Part shown: positions 1-9,732 of the stretch, one piece after another
Numbering within the stretch: position 1 is the stretch's first letter
Layout: every line of letters begins with the position of its first letter
Source of the DNA: Glycomyces niveus
GTDB lineage: Bacteria > Actinomycetota > Actinomycetes > Mycobacteriales > Micromonosporaceae
DNA length: 64,000 nt
Direction of reading: 5' to 3'
Assembly: GCF_017592475.1 (NCBI RefSeq)
Contig: NZ_JAGFNP010000015.1
Span: 93,810-157,809 of the forward strand
The notes under the pieces: generated by a model
What the model saw: only the letters and a program-made list of their open reading frames with translations
The model's database searches: none
Told to the model about the DNA's origin: nothing
Position numbers and translations under genes: made by a program

Positions 1-2
1 AT

Positions 3-695
3 TCGATGGCGCTGAAGGATGACCTTACAACTGCTTTGACAGCAGGGTACTGGTCATCGATTCCCCTCGATTACATGCTGCGAATTACAGGGTCTTCACA
101 CTTTAGAATAGGAAATGCGAAAAACTACCCTGCTCCAGATGCGAATCATTTGCTAACTCCCGAACTTTTGCTTCGAACACTTCGATTGAATTGTCTCACT
201 AGTGTCTATTCTTCACTTTGGGGCGATCTGTATGAAAGCAACTGGAACTCTATAGCTTGGGCGCATGAGTGGCCCATGAGGAAGGAACTTGGTCAGGTAA
301 ATCCCAATTGGGAATATTCCATACCTCTCCGTACCGAATATGAGCGTCGCGCAGCTCTCGTGGAGATAGACGCACTCGTGGCGGTCATGCTGGGAATGAC
401 TGCCGATCAGCTCGAAGCGATCTATCTCGCACGGTATCCGGTACTTTCAGGGCGTGAGGATCAGACTTGGTTCGACGCTCACGGGCGAAAGATCTGTGGC
501 GACACGAAGGCTGGTGGCTTCGGCCAGACCAAGGAGGACTTCATCCAGCTCCAGGCTCACCTCAATGATGGTGCTCCGCCGCCCGCTGGGTACTCGCCTC
601 CGTTCTACAAAGCCGATAGGGTTGCGGAGATGACTGCCGCGCATGCAGAGTTCACCCGCCGTCTCGAAGCTAAGCAGCGTGAGGCCGGGTCGTGA
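3..695 (+). CDS. C-terminal part of an Eco57I/type IIG-like DNA methylase (partial, 5' end outside window)
   Basis: The frame is open to the left edge, so the visible 229 residues are probably the end of a much larger protein; the ATG at base 6 need not be the start. The pattern PLDYMLRITG, then LLLRTLRLNCLT, then PLRTEYERRAALVEIDALVAVMLGM and the W-F-D-x-x-G motif resembles the C-terminal target-recognition end of Eco57I-like N6-adenine methylases found beside DUF1998 helicases. The methyltransferase motifs themselves are not in view. The stop overlaps the next gene's GTG (GTGA), so the two are translationally coupled. The first roughly 340 bases are visibly more AT-rich than the rest of the island, which may mark recombination or exchange of the recognition region. 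The family call rests on remembered motif resemblance and is moderately secure. Confidence 0.6.
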   Translation, partial: SMALKDDLTTALTAGYWSSIPLDYMLRITGSSHFRIGNAKNYPAPDANHLLTPELLLRTLRLNCLTSVYSSLWGDLYESNWNSIAWAHEWPMRKELGQVNPNWEYSIPLRTEYERRAALVEIDALVAVMLGMTADQLEAIYLARYPVLSGREDQTWFDAHGRKICGDTKAGGFGQTKEDFIQLQAHLNDGAPPPAGYSPPFYKADRVAEMTAAHAEFTRRLEAKQREAGS

Positions 696-3600
696 AGCCG
701 TCCCTTGCCGCTCTTCGTATGCGTGACCAGGTCGTCGAGTATCTGGCCACGACCTACGGCATGACCGGCGAGTCCGCCCGAGAGCTTGAGAAGTTCCTGA
801 CCGACCCTGAAGACGGGATCGTCAAGGGCCCCTTCCTCCGCCTCCGCACGCCCTTCCGTCCCGCCGTCCCCGGCTGGGAGTCGGCCCTCGATTGGTTCCC
901 CGAGGGCTTCACCCCGCACCGCCACCAAGCGAACTCTTGGGCCCGGCTCTCCTCGAAGCACCACGAACCCCAACCGACCATCGTCACCACCGGCACCGGC
1001 TCGGGCAAGACCGAGTCCTTTCTCATCCCCATCCTCGACCACTGCCGCCGCCACGCCGACAGCTCCAACTCCGGCGTCAAAGCCGTCTTCCTCTACCCCA
1101 TGAACGCCCTCGCGGCCGACCAAGCTAAGCGGCTCAACGAACTGCTCACCTCCGACCCCCGCCTTTCCGGCGTCACCGCCGGCCTCTACATCGGCGACAA
1201 GGCCGAGGTCACTTACGAGCGCATCCTCACCGACCGCCGGCACATCCAGGCCACGCCGCCCGACATCCTCATCACCAACTACAAGATGCTGGACATGATC
1301 CTCCAGCGCCCCATCGACTCCGCGCTCTTCGGCCCGCGCCAGCTCACCTACATCGTCGTCGACGAGTTCCACACCTACGATGGCGCGCAAGGCACCGACG
1401 TCGCCATGCTCCTTCGCCGCCTCAACGCCGCCGTCGGCGACCGCGCCGTTTGCCCTGTCGCCACGTCCGCGACCCTCGCCAGTGGCGAAGGGGCCTCCGA
1501 CCTCATCCGCGAAGTCGCCGAAGACGTCTTCGGCGTGCCGTTCGCCCCCGACTCGGTGATCACCGAAGACCGGCTCGAATCGCGGGAGTTCATCGAGGAG
1601 CCCGACGACGACGAGCTCTTCAACGTCCCCAGTCCCGACGAGTTCATGGCCCTCTCCGGCGACCCTGTCGACGACCCGGCCGCACTCGCGGAGCTCGCCG
1701 AACTCGTCTGCGGCAAAAGCGAACTTACCCCGACCGAACTCGGCGCCAAGCTCAAGCGGCATCCGCTCACCCGCGTGCTCCTCGATGTCTTTGCCGACGG
1801 GCAGGTCCGCGACCTCGACGCGGTCTTCGCCGCCTTCCACCGCAGGCTCGTGCTCGACTCCTGGCGAAGCGTCTTCCGCACCGATCCGGGCCTCGCCTCC
1901 GAGGCACTCGCCCGCTACCTCGCGCTCCTCTCGGTCGCGCGGGATCCCGACTTCCCCCGCCGGCCGCTGCTCAAGGTCGAGACCCACTTGTGGCTCAAGG
2001 CCATTCACCGGGTCCTGCGCCGCGTCTCCCACGCGCCCCGCTTCCACTGGGACTCAGACGACTCGCTTCGCGAAGCGCTCGTGCTCCCGGCGATCGCCTG
2101 CCGCCACTGCGGGCGGTCAGGCTGGATGGCGCTCTCGCCCGAACAGGACCCCGAAGACCTCAAGACCGACATCACCAACATCTACCGCGCCACCGTCCGC
2201 AAGAAGACCAAGTCGCGCCTGCGAGCCTTGATCACGGCCACCCAGGCCGAATGTGACGCGGTCACCGCCGACGAACCGCACCTCAGAGCGCTGGACTTCG
2301 CGCACTTGCGGCCGATCGACCCGTCGGTCGACAAGGCCATCGACGCGCCCCGCCCCGCAGACGCCGACCGACCGGAAGGCGCCTCGGACGCGATCCCCGT
2401 CTGGATCAACCTGGAGAGCGATGCCGCCGCGCGCGAGGACCGCTGCCCGGCCTGCAACCGCGACAACGGCATCCGCTTCATCGGCACCGGCGCGGTCACC
2501 CTGGCCTCCGTCGTCGTCACCGAGCTGTTCACGCGGTCGCTCGAACCTGACCTGGAGTCCCGCAAGACCCTGGCCTTCTCCGACTCGGTGCAGGACGCCG
2601 CCCACCGGGCCGGGTTCCTCTCGTCCCGCTCGCACTCCTTCTCACTGCGCAGCCATCTTGCGAAGCAGCTCCCCGACGACGCGCCCCTCGGACTCGACGA
2701 GGTCGCCGCCGCCGCTATCGAGGCGCTGCCTGACCTCAAGGAACTCTCGGCCGTCGTCCCCGTCGAACTGCACGACCAGCCCGAGGTGAAGCGCCTCCTC
2801 GAAGGCACCAGTGCAGGCACCCCGGCGGCATGGAGGCTCATCGCCGACAGGCTCGCCTTCGACACCTTCCTCGAATTCGGCCTCCGTTCCCGACTCGGCC
2901 GCACCCTCGAGACCACCCGCACCGCCGCCGCCGAAGTGTCGCTGCCGGACCCGGGCCTGCTGGCCGGGATCGCCCGCGACGCCCTGCTGACCTGCCGCGG
3001 TGACATGCCGCTGGAGCTCCCCACACCCGAACTCTTCTTCGAGCACCTGCGAGGGCTCCTCGAACGCCTCCGCGGCAGCGGCGCCATCAAGCACCGCTGG
3101 CTCGACCAGTGGATCGGCTCGGCCGGTGTGAAGCAGTGGACCATCTGGGGCGGTCGCGCCCCGGGGATGCCCGCGTTCCCCGACTCGATCTCCCGGCCCG
3201 AGTTCGGCCTCAGCGACGAGTACCAGAAGAAGAGCTTCACCCCTCTGGGCCGCAAGGGAACCTGGTACGCCGATTGGACCCGCCGCACGCTGGGCCTCGC
3301 CGAGCCCGTCGCGGCCCAGTACCTCCCGCGGCTCCTCGGCGCGCTCGCCGACTCGGGCGTCATCGCCGCGCGCACCGTGCCGGGCACCGGCACCCGCGTC
3401 TTCGGCTTCACCCCCGGCCACATCACCGTCACCGGCCTGTCCACCGCCGCCGCGGCCGAGTCGATCGTCGCCTGCGACGCCTGCGACCACCGGCTCACCG
3501 TCGTGCCCGAACGGCGCGACTCCTGGGCCGACACGCACTGCCCCCGCTGGCAGTGCCGAGGCCGCCTGCGACCCAGGCCCGCCGAGCGCGAGGACTTCTA

Positions 3601-6600
3601 CCGGCGGATCTACCGGGACAAGGAGGTCTTCCGGGTCCTCGCCGTCGACCACACCGGCGTCCTCACCCGCGAGCAGCGCGAGAGGGTCGAACGCGAGTTC
3701 CAAGGCGACGGGTTCGACGACCCGAACGTCCTCTCCGCCACCTCCACGCTCGAACTGGGCATCGACATCGGCGACCTCTCCGCCGTCATCCTCGCCGGCC
3801 TGCCGCCGGCCCCTGCCGGATACGCGCAGCGGTCCGGCCGCGCCGGGCGCTCCACCGGGAACGCCCTCACCGTGACCATCGCCGACCGCCGCCCCCGCGA
3901 CCGGCACTTCTTCGCCGACCCGAGCCTCATGCTCGACGCCGCGATCAGCCCACCCGGCGCGTACCTCTCCGCCGTTGAGATCCTCAAGCGCCAGTACACG
4001 GCCTTCCTGCTCGACAAGGTCGGCCGCGGCGAACTCCCCGACGTGGGGGAGCTGCCGGGACGCGCCTCCGCGCTGTTCGGCGACACCGGCTGGCTCACCC
4101 GGTTCGCGAAGGCGGCCCTCGCCGCCTCCCACCTCGCCGGGCCCGAGTTCTTGGACCTGTTCGGGGACAAGCTCTCCGAACGGGTCGCCGCCGAACTCCG
4201 CGACTGGTTCGGCCCCGGCCTCGAAAAGCGCCTGGAGTGCGCGGCCCTCGACTGGGAGGAGCGCCTCTCGCATCTGCGCGACCGCATCAAGCAGATCGAT
4301 GCAGCCGCAGCCGAACTCACCGACCCCGACGGCGAGGACAAGGGCGAGCTGCGCCAGCTCCGCGCCGAAGCCGGAGGCATCCGCCGCCGCCTCGGGGAGA
4401 TCGGACGCACCCCCGCCCACAATGCCCTCGTCGAACTGGGGCTTCTCCCGAACTACGCGCTCATCGACGCCGCCACCGTCCTCGAAGCCACCCTCGCCAG
4501 CATCGACGAGACCTCCGAAGGCGACAAGAAGTACGAGTCCGAGCTGCGCGAATACCCGCGCCCGGCCCGCCAGGCGCTCACGGAGATCGCCCCCGGCAAC
4601 ACCTTCTACGCCCGCGGGTACCAGCACGAGATCCGCGGCCTCGACATTGGCTCCCGCACCAACCCCGCGTGGGAGGAATGGCGTATCTGCGCCGGTTGCG
4701 GCCACGCGAGGACCCACGACGCCGCCGACCTCAGCCCTTGCGAGCGCTGCGGCACCGCCATGAACGACAACGGCGTGCTCTACAAGGTGCTCAAGCCGAC
4801 CCGTACTTGGGCCGACGACCGCGCCGACGACGCCCACATCTCGGACGCCCGCGACGACCGCCTCAACGTCTACTACAACACCTGCGACACCGTCGACATC
4901 GCCCATGTGAGCACCGGCTGGCGCCACCGCAACGCCGCATTCGGAGCCGACTACGCCCCCGACGCCCTCGTGCGCCGCTTCAACCTCGGTCTACTGCGGC
5001 CCGACCGCCGCGCCTCGACCGTGTTCGCCGGCAAGGAGACCGACGTCAACTGGTTCTGGGTCTGCCCCGACTGCGGCGGCACCGGCACCGACGACGACCC
5101 CGGATCGAAGCACGACGCGCTCTACTCACCTCGCGGCGGCGACGCCTCGCGCGAGCACCACCGGCAGTGGTGCAGGAACCGCACCCCCAACACCGGCCAC
5201 GAGCCGATCATCCTCGCCCACGAGCTCCAGACCGAGGCACTGCGGATCCTCGTCCCCGTGCTCACCTTCCACCAGGCCGAGAAGCTCGCGTCCTTCCAAG
5301 CGGCACTGAAACTCGGCGTGGCCGCGGTCTACAAGGGGGACCCCGCCCACCTGGCCACCGTCACCGCCCGCATGCCCGACACCGGCACCGGGGACATCCG
5401 CAACTTCGTCGTCCTCTTCGACCAGTTGCCCAGCGGCACCGGCTACCTCGACCGGCTCTCGCAGCCCGAAGCGCTGCACGCCGTCCTCACCGCCGCCCGC
5501 GAACGGCTCGACGCCTGCACCTGCAACGAGCACCGGGCCTGCCACCGCTGCCTGCTCGCCTACACTCCGCAGAACGACTACGAGCACGTCTCCCGCGGCC
5601 TCGCCGTCGAGATGCTCGCCGAACTGCTCGACGACTGGGGCACCGAACCGGTCTCCGGCGTCCACGACATCTCCCTCCTGCGGCTCACCGAATCGGAGCT
5701 GGAGCAGCGTTTCCTCGACAAGCTGCGCCGTTACGCCGACAAGACCGAAGGCGTCCGCCTCATCGACCAGCACAAGGACGAGGCCGAGCTGCTCATCACC
5801 GACGCCGAGGACCGGCCCGCCCGCTGGAAGGTCCGCCTTCAGAAGCGCATCGAGGGCACCATTCCCGACGCCGAGTTCACCCGCCTCGACGCCGAATCCG
5901 AGATCGTCGCCTTCTACCTCGACGGCTACGCCTTCCATGCCAGCGCCGAGCACAACCGCCTCGCCGACGACGCGTACAAGCGCAGCACCCTCCACGCCCA
6001 CGGGTACCGGGTCTTCGCCGCCACCTGGGACGACGTCGAGACCTGGCTCGACCCGGACGCCAAGAGCCCTTGGCCCCCTTACGCGCCGGACGCGCACCGC
6101 GCCGCGAACGACGCGTTGCGGCGCCTCGGCGGGGCCCCGGGCGACCTCGTCCGCTCCCATGCCTGGGGCAACCCACTGGACCTGCTCATGAGCTATCTGA
6201 AGGACCCGGACGCCGAACGTTGGGCCCGCCGCGCCGCCGCCACGGTCATGGGCATGGCCGCGAAGGCGAAGCAGCAGACCATGACGACCTCGGCGGGCGT
6301 CGTCGGCGCGGTCACTGCCGCGGTCAGCGGACGCGACCTGCCCGCCCCTGAGGCGGGCCGGATCGCGGTGCTCAGCGCCGTCGACGGCAACGGCCTGCCG
6401 ATGACGATCTGCCTCGACGCCCGGTCCCCGGAGCGCCAGCCTCTCACCGCGATCGCGGTGCTCGACGACTCAGCCGGGGCCATCCGCGACACCGACGCCC
6501 ACAAGCGGCGCTGGAAGTCGTGGCTGTACTGGTCGAACCTCCTGCAGTTCCTTCCCGCCCAAGGCGGTGACGGCGTCCAGGAGACCACCAGCGGGCTTAG

Positions 6601-7057
6601 GGAGTTCGATCCGTTCGTGCTCGCCGTCTGCGAAGGCACCGGACTGCTCGCCGCGTACGCGGCGGCCCCACCGATCGACCTCGGCGACGGGCACACCAGC
6701 GCCGAGGGCCGGGACCGCGTCTCGTCGTCCCGCCTGTCCGCGTCGGGCGTCGACTCCTCCTACCAGTGGCCGGGTGTCGAGCTCAGCCTGGTCTCGGACG
6801 CACGGTGTCACCAGCTCGCACTGGACCTCCAGGCCGCCGGCGCGCCGGCGCCTGAGATCGGCGCCGACTACGTCGACGGGTACACGGCCGAACTCGTGTG
6901 GCCCAGGGCGAAAGTGGCGGTCATCAGCACCGACGACCCCGACGACGAGGCCGAGGCGCTCGCCGCCTACCGCGGCGCCGGCTGGGTCGCCGAACCGTCG
7001 GCCGGATGGACGGCAGCAGCACTCCTTGAAACCCTTCGACAGCGAACGGAGCTGTGA
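692..7057 (+). CDS. Giant DEAD/DEAH-box helicase with DUF1998 and possible Vsr-like nuclease domain
   Basis: This 2121-residue superfamily 2 helicase starts at GTG, overlapping the methylase stop. Walker A (GTGSGKT) is near residues 98-106, the DEFH box near 220, and helicase motif VI (QRSGRAGR) near 1046. Several zinc-binding Cys clusters follow the pattern CxxC (near 470, 585, 927, 1330, 1460). The DUF1998 signature (LFDQLPSGTGYLD, then CTCNEHRACHRCLLAY) spans about 1575-1630. Around 1725-1795 the pattern YLDGYAFH, D-x-x-KR and GYRVF resembles Vsr/DUF559-type nucleases. Helicase and DUF1998 are separate proteins (DrmA, DrmB) in DISARM but are fused in the equally large DruE of Druantia. The likely role is ATP-driven remodelling of foreign DNA in an antiphage system. 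It is coupled to the UvrD-like gene by another GTGA overlap. Confidence 0.85.
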   Translation: MKPSLAALRMRDQVVEYLATTYGMTGESARELEKFLTDPEDGIVKGPFLRLRTPFRPAVPGWESALDWFPEGFTPHRHQANSWARLSSKHHEPQPTIVTTGTGSGKTESFLIPILDHCRRHADSSNSGVKAVFLYPMNALAADQAKRLNELLTSDPRLSGVTAGLYIGDKAEVTYERILTDRRHIQATPPDILITNYKMLDMILQRPIDSALFGPRQLTYIVVDEFHTYDGAQGTDVAMLLRRLNAAVGDRAVCPVATSATLASGEGASDLIREVAEDVFGVPFAPDSVITEDRLESREFIEEPDDDELFNVPSPDEFMALSGDPVDDPAALAELAELVCGKSELTPTELGAKLKRHPLTRVLLDVFADGQVRDLDAVFAAFHRRLVLDSWRSVFRTDPGLASEALARYLALLSVARDPDFPRRPLLKVETHLWLKAIHRVLRRVSHAPRFHWDSDDSLREALVLPAIACRHCGRSGWMALSPEQDPEDLKTDITNIYRATVRKKTKSRLRALITATQAECDAVTADEPHLRALDFAHLRPIDPSVDKAIDAPRPADADRPEGASDAIPVWINLESDAAAREDRCPACNRDNGIRFIGTGAVTLASVVVTELFTRSLEPDLESRKTLAFSDSVQDAAHRAGFLSSRSHSFSLRSHLAKQLPDDAPLGLDEVAAAAIEALPDLKELSAVVPVELHDQPEVKRLLEGTSAGTPAAWRLIADRLAFDTFLEFGLRSRLGRTLETTRTAAAEVSLPDPGLLAGIARDALLTCRGDMPLELPTPELFFEHLRGLLERLRGSGAIKHRWLDQWIGSAGVKQWTIWGGRAPGMPAFPDSISRPEFGLSDEYQKKSFTPLGRKGTWYADWTRRTLGLAEPVAAQYLPRLLGALADSGVIAARTVPGTGTRVFGFTPGHITVTGLSTAAAAESIVACDACDHRLTVVPERRDSWADTHCPRWQCRGRLRPRPAEREDFYRRIYRDKEVFRVLAVDHTGVLTREQRERVEREFQGDGFDDPNVLSATSTLELGIDIGDLSAVILAGLPPAPAGYAQRSGRAGRSTGNALTVTIADRRPRDRHFFADPSLMLDAAISPPGAYLSAVEILKRQYTAFLLDKVGRGELPDVGELPGRASALFGDTGWLTRFAKAALAASHLAGPEFLDLFGDKLSERVAAELRDWFGPGLEKRLECAALDWEERLSHLRDRIKQIDAAAAELTDPDGEDKGELRQLRAEAGGIRRRLGEIGRTPAHNALVELGLLPNYALIDAATVLEATLASIDETSEGDKKYESELREYPRPARQALTEIAPGNTFYARGYQHEIRGLDIGSRTNPAWEEWRICAGCGHARTHDAADLSPCERCGTAMNDNGVLYKVLKPTRTWADDRADDAHISDARDDRLNVYYNTCDTVDIAHVSTGWRHRNAAFGADYAPDALVRRFNLGLLRPDRRASTVFAGKETDVNWFWVCPDCGGTGTDDDPGSKHDALYSPRGGDASREHHRQWCRNRTPNTGHEPIILAHELQTEALRILVPVLTFHQAEKLASFQAALKLGVAAVYKGDPAHLATVTARMPDTGTGDIRNFVVLFDQLPSGTGYLDRLSQPEALHAVLTAARERLDACTCNEHRACHRCLLAYTPQNDYEHVSRGLAVEMLAELLDDWGTEPVSGVHDISLLRLTESELEQRFLDKLRRYADKTEGVRLIDQHKDEAELLITDAEDRPARWKVRLQKRIEGTIPDAEFTRLDAESEIVAFYLDGYAFHASAEHNRLADDAYKRSTLHAHGYRVFAATWDDVETWLDPDAKSPWPPYAPDAHRAANDALRRLGGAPGDLVRSHAWGNPLDLLMSYLKDPDAERWARRAAATVMGMAAKAKQQTMTTSAGVVGAVTAAVSGRDLPAPEAGRIAVLSAVDGNGLPMTICLDARSPERQPLTAIAVLDDSAGAIRDTDAHKRRWKSWLYWSNLLQFLPAQGGDGVQETTSGLREFDPFVLAVCEGTGLLAAYAAAPPIDLGDGHTSAEGRDRVSSSRLSASGVDSSYQWPGVELSLVSDARCHQLALDLQAAGAPAPEIGADYVDGYTAELVWPRAKVAVISTDDPDDEAEALAAYRGAGWVAEPSAGWTAAALLETLRQRTEL

Positions 7058-9222
7058 CCTTGGCCGAACGAGAGAGCGCGTTGCTCACCGTCGAGAGCAA
7101 CGCCATCAGGCACCTCGACAGCCTCGACCGCGGCGTCAGGACCCGCTTCGAGGACTTCCAGTCGAAGTTCTGCTGGAACATGCACACGCCGGGGCTCCGA
7201 CTCAAGCCCTTGAAAGGGCACAAAGGACTGTGGTCGGCGCGGATCACCGACGACTACCGCGCCATCATGTGCAAGGTCGGGCACGCCCATTTCGCCCTCA
7301 TCGCGGTCCTTCCCAGGGGCGAGGTCTACGAGCGCATCGAAGAACGCTGGGACATGCCGGTCAACCGCGTCACCGGCGCGCTCGAAGTCGTCGACCACTC
7401 GGACATCCGCGCCGCCATCTCCGACGCGAAGCGGCCCGTCGAAGCGCCGATGGCACCGGCGGCCGTCAAACCCGAGACCGCGGCGAAGCCCGGGCTGTTC
7501 GACCCCTTCACCACCGCCGAACTGATCGGCCTGGGCGTCGCCGAGCCGCTCATGCCCTCCATCCGGGAGATCCGCACCGACCAGCAGCTCATCGACTTCA
7601 TCGGCGTCGCACCCCGGCTCACCGGCGAGATCCTGTTCGCCCTCAACGACGGGCAGAGCCTGCAACAGGTCGAGGAGCTCGTCACCGCACCGGTCAAGAT
7701 CGACGAGCCCGTCGACACCGGCGACCTCCAGACCGCGATCGAGCGGCCCGCCGCCATGGTCACCAGCTCCGACCGCGCCGTCGCCGCGATGCTCGACGGC
7801 GGCTTCGCGGCGTGGCGGGTCTGGCCCCACCCCGCCCAGCGGAAGATCATCGTCCGCAGGTACAACGGCCCGGCTCGGGTCTCAGGCGGCCCCGGCACCG
7901 GCAAGACCGTCGTCGCACTCCACCGGGCCGCGCGCCTCGCCCGCGAGCTCGACCCGTCCGAAGGGCGGATTCTCCTCACCACCTTCACCAAGAACCTCGC
8001 CGCCGATCTCGACACGAAACTGAGCATGCTCGTCGAAGGCGATGAGCGCAAGCACGTCGACGTCGAGCACCTCGACCGCGTCGTCCACCGGCTCGCGGTC
8101 GAAGGCGGCCGCAAACTCGGCAAGCTCCTCGGCGACAAGGAGCTCCGGCAATGGTGGGAAGAACTCCGCCTCGAACGCGGCGAGACCGAGTTCGACGCCG
8201 AGTTCCTCTACGGCGAATGGACCGAGGTCATCTGCGCGCAGCTCCTCACCAGCCGCGCCGAGTACTTCAAAGCCCGCCGCGTCAAGCGCCCGCGACGGCT
8301 GGACCGCGGCAAGCGCGCACTGGTATGGGAGCTCGTCGAGCGGTTCAACGCACGCCTCGCCGAAGAGAACGCCTGGTGCTGGCCGCAACTGCGGGCGTCA
8401 GTGGCGATCGCGGAGGAGAACCGCTCCGCGGGCGGCGGCCATCGGTACCGCCACATCGTCGTCGACGAGGCCCAGGACCTCACCCCCGCCCACTGGCGGC
8501 TGCTGCGGGCGCTCGCTCCCGAGAGCACCGACGACCTGTTCATCGCCGGCGACACGTTCCAGCGGATCTACGGCCAGCCGGTGACGCTCGGCAAGCTCGG
8601 CGTCAGCATCGTGGGCCGCTCCTCCCGCCTGACACTGAACTACCGCACTACCAGGGAGATCCTGCGGACGGCGCTGGCCATCGAGGCCGACGCCGTCGCC
8701 GACGACCTGGACGGCGACCTCGACAGCCTGGCGGGATACCGGTCGGTCATGTCCGGCGAGAAGCCGGCGTTCCGCCCGCAGCGCGACGCGGCGGCGGAAC
8801 TGGATGAGATCGTCAGGCAGGTGCAGGCCTGGACCGCCGACTGCTCGCCCGGATCGATCGCGGTGACCGCCCCGCGCACCGGCGCGGTCGCGGACATCAT
8901 CGCCGCGCTCAACGCCGCGGGCGTCCCGGCCGGGACGCTGAGCAAGGACCGGCAGCTCGGCGAGGACCTCGTCCACGTCGGCACCATGCACGGCCTCAAG
9001 GGACTCGAGTACCGGTACCTCATCATCAGCGGCATCGGCGCCGACGGATTCCCCTTCCCCTACATCCGGCGCCTCGCCGACACCGACCCGCAGCGCTACG
9101 AGCTCGAACTGGAGAAGGCCCGGAACCTGCTGTTCGTGGCCACCACCCGCGCCCGCGACGAAGTGGTCTTCACCTGGACGGGCGAGCCGAGTCCGCTGCT
9201 GCACCTCGCCGCGGGGGAATGA
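7054..9222 (+). CDS. UvrD/REP-like superfamily 1 helicase with RelE/ParE-like N-terminal domain
   Basis: A 722-residue protein starting at GTG in a GTGA overlap with the DUF1998 helicase. Residues about 20-105 (GLRLKPLKG, WSARITDDYRAI, then a hydrophobic strand and the GEVYERIE end) look like the RelE/ParE fold. A helical linker follows. The superfamily 1 helicase has Walker A GGPGTGKT near 278-285, Walker B VVDEAQDL near 470, LNYRTT near 528, a late MHGLKGLEYR motif and the VATTRARDE motif VI near the end. A role in unwinding or processing DNA with the upstream helicase is inferred from coupling. No toxin activity can be claimed: RelE-like folds fused to helicases may serve only as nucleic-acid-binding modules. 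Confidence 0.85.
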   Translation: MTLAERESALLTVESNAIRHLDSLDRGVRTRFEDFQSKFCWNMHTPGLRLKPLKGHKGLWSARITDDYRAIMCKVGHAHFALIAVLPRGEVYERIEERWDMPVNRVTGALEVVDHSDIRAAISDAKRPVEAPMAPAAVKPETAAKPGLFDPFTTAELIGLGVAEPLMPSIREIRTDQQLIDFIGVAPRLTGEILFALNDGQSLQQVEELVTAPVKIDEPVDTGDLQTAIERPAAMVTSSDRAVAAMLDGGFAAWRVWPHPAQRKIIVRRYNGPARVSGGPGTGKTVVALHRAARLARELDPSEGRILLTTFTKNLAADLDTKLSMLVEGDERKHVDVEHLDRVVHRLAVEGGRKLGKLLGDKELRQWWEELRLERGETEFDAEFLYGEWTEVICAQLLTSRAEYFKARRVKRPRRLDRGKRALVWELVERFNARLAEENAWCWPQLRASVAIAEENRSAGGGHRYRHIVVDEAQDLTPAHWRLLRALAPESTDDLFIAGDTFQRIYGQPVTLGKLGVSIVGRSSRLTLNYRTTREILRTALAIEADAVADDLDGDLDSLAGYRSVMSGEKPAFRPQRDAAAELDEIVRQVQAWTADCSPGSIAVTAPRTGAVADIIAALNAAGVPAGTLSKDRQLGEDLVHVGTMHGLKGLEYRYLIISGIGADGFPFPYIRRLADTDPQRYELELEKARNLLFVATTRARDEVVFTWTGEPSPLLHLAAGE

Positions 9223-9480
9223 TAGAAGCGGCGCCGCCCGCTCCGGCGTCGACCGAAAACCCAAGGGGCCTAAGGAAAGCAAGAAGCCCGGGACGACCGG
9301 CCTAGACACTTCTGCCGTATAGGCGTGTCGCTGGTTGCTTCCCGGGCATTGCTGTGCAAAGGTTTCAGCACGCGTGTATCACGCGCCTTTCAGTTCCAAC
9401 CGAATATCACGCGGCGGGCTGCCGCTCCTATCGCCAAACAAGTTCGGCAGCCCGCCCCTAACCCAGAGAGGAAACCTCCC
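9223..9480 (+). other. Intergenic region with strong inverted repeat upstream of three small genes
   Basis: No coding frame with convincing features is seen. It separates the helicase operon from three small coupled genes. A 12-bp perfect inverted repeat (9413-9456) sits close to the first small gene, and a purine-rich ribosome site (AGAGAGGAAA) precedes its GTG. The region may hold the 3' end of the helicase transcript and a promoter for the small genes. Confidence 0.5.
9413..9456 (+). promoter_or_regulatory. 12-bp perfect inverted repeat with 20-nt loop
   Basis: The arms GGCGGGCTGCCG (9413-9424) and CGGCAGCCCGCC (9445-9456) are exact complements, giving a very stable hairpin ending 24 bases before the GTG at 9481. 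No T-run follows, so it is not a standard intrinsic terminator. It could be an operator, an RNA structure controlling the small genes, or a transcript end. Confidence 0.5.
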
Positions 9481-9732
9481 GTGGCTTCGTTCAGCGTACG
9501 CTATGACCCCGTCCCCGCCTCGGTCAAAATCGACCTCGAACTCCACCGGCCCTACCGGACCTGGTTCGGTTTCGGCCGCCTGCGCTGCGAATGGTGCAAC
9601 CACAAATGGGGCGCCCACGGCTGCCCGCGCCGCCGCTCCGCCGTCAAGCTGCTCGCAGCCCACATCAAGTCCGACTCTCTCCGAGACGTGCTCGCCGCGC
9701 TCGTCGGATTCTCGTGGGGAGGCGCGGCATGA
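9481..9732 (+). CDS. Small hypothetical protein with Cys-rich zinc-finger-like motif
   Basis: 83 residues from a GTG preceded by AGAGAGGAAA. The frame stays open upstream, but this GTG has the ribosome site. The centre carries CEWCNHKWGAHGCPRR, a compact CxxC...H..C arrangement that could bind zinc, followed by a helical C-terminus. The stop overlaps the next start (ATGA). I do not recognise the family. It belongs to a coupled three-gene set between the helicases and the HerA-like ATPase, so it may be an accessory of the defence locus or a remnant of a mobile element. Confidence 0.6.
   Translation: MASFSVRYDPVPASVKIDLELHRPYRTWFGFGRLRCEWCNHKWGAHGCPRRRSAVKLLAAHIKSDSLRDVLAALVGFSWGGAA

Noticed and set aside
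605..2047. Long minus-strand reading frame opposite the giant helicase
   Set aside because: Low-complexity Gly/Val/Glu-rich translation typical of an antisense shadow in high-GC DNA.
9281..9352. AGCCCGGGA / TCCCGGGC pair as terminator of the helicase operon
   Set aside because: The match is mostly the self-complementary CCCGGG, the loop is long and there is no T-run.
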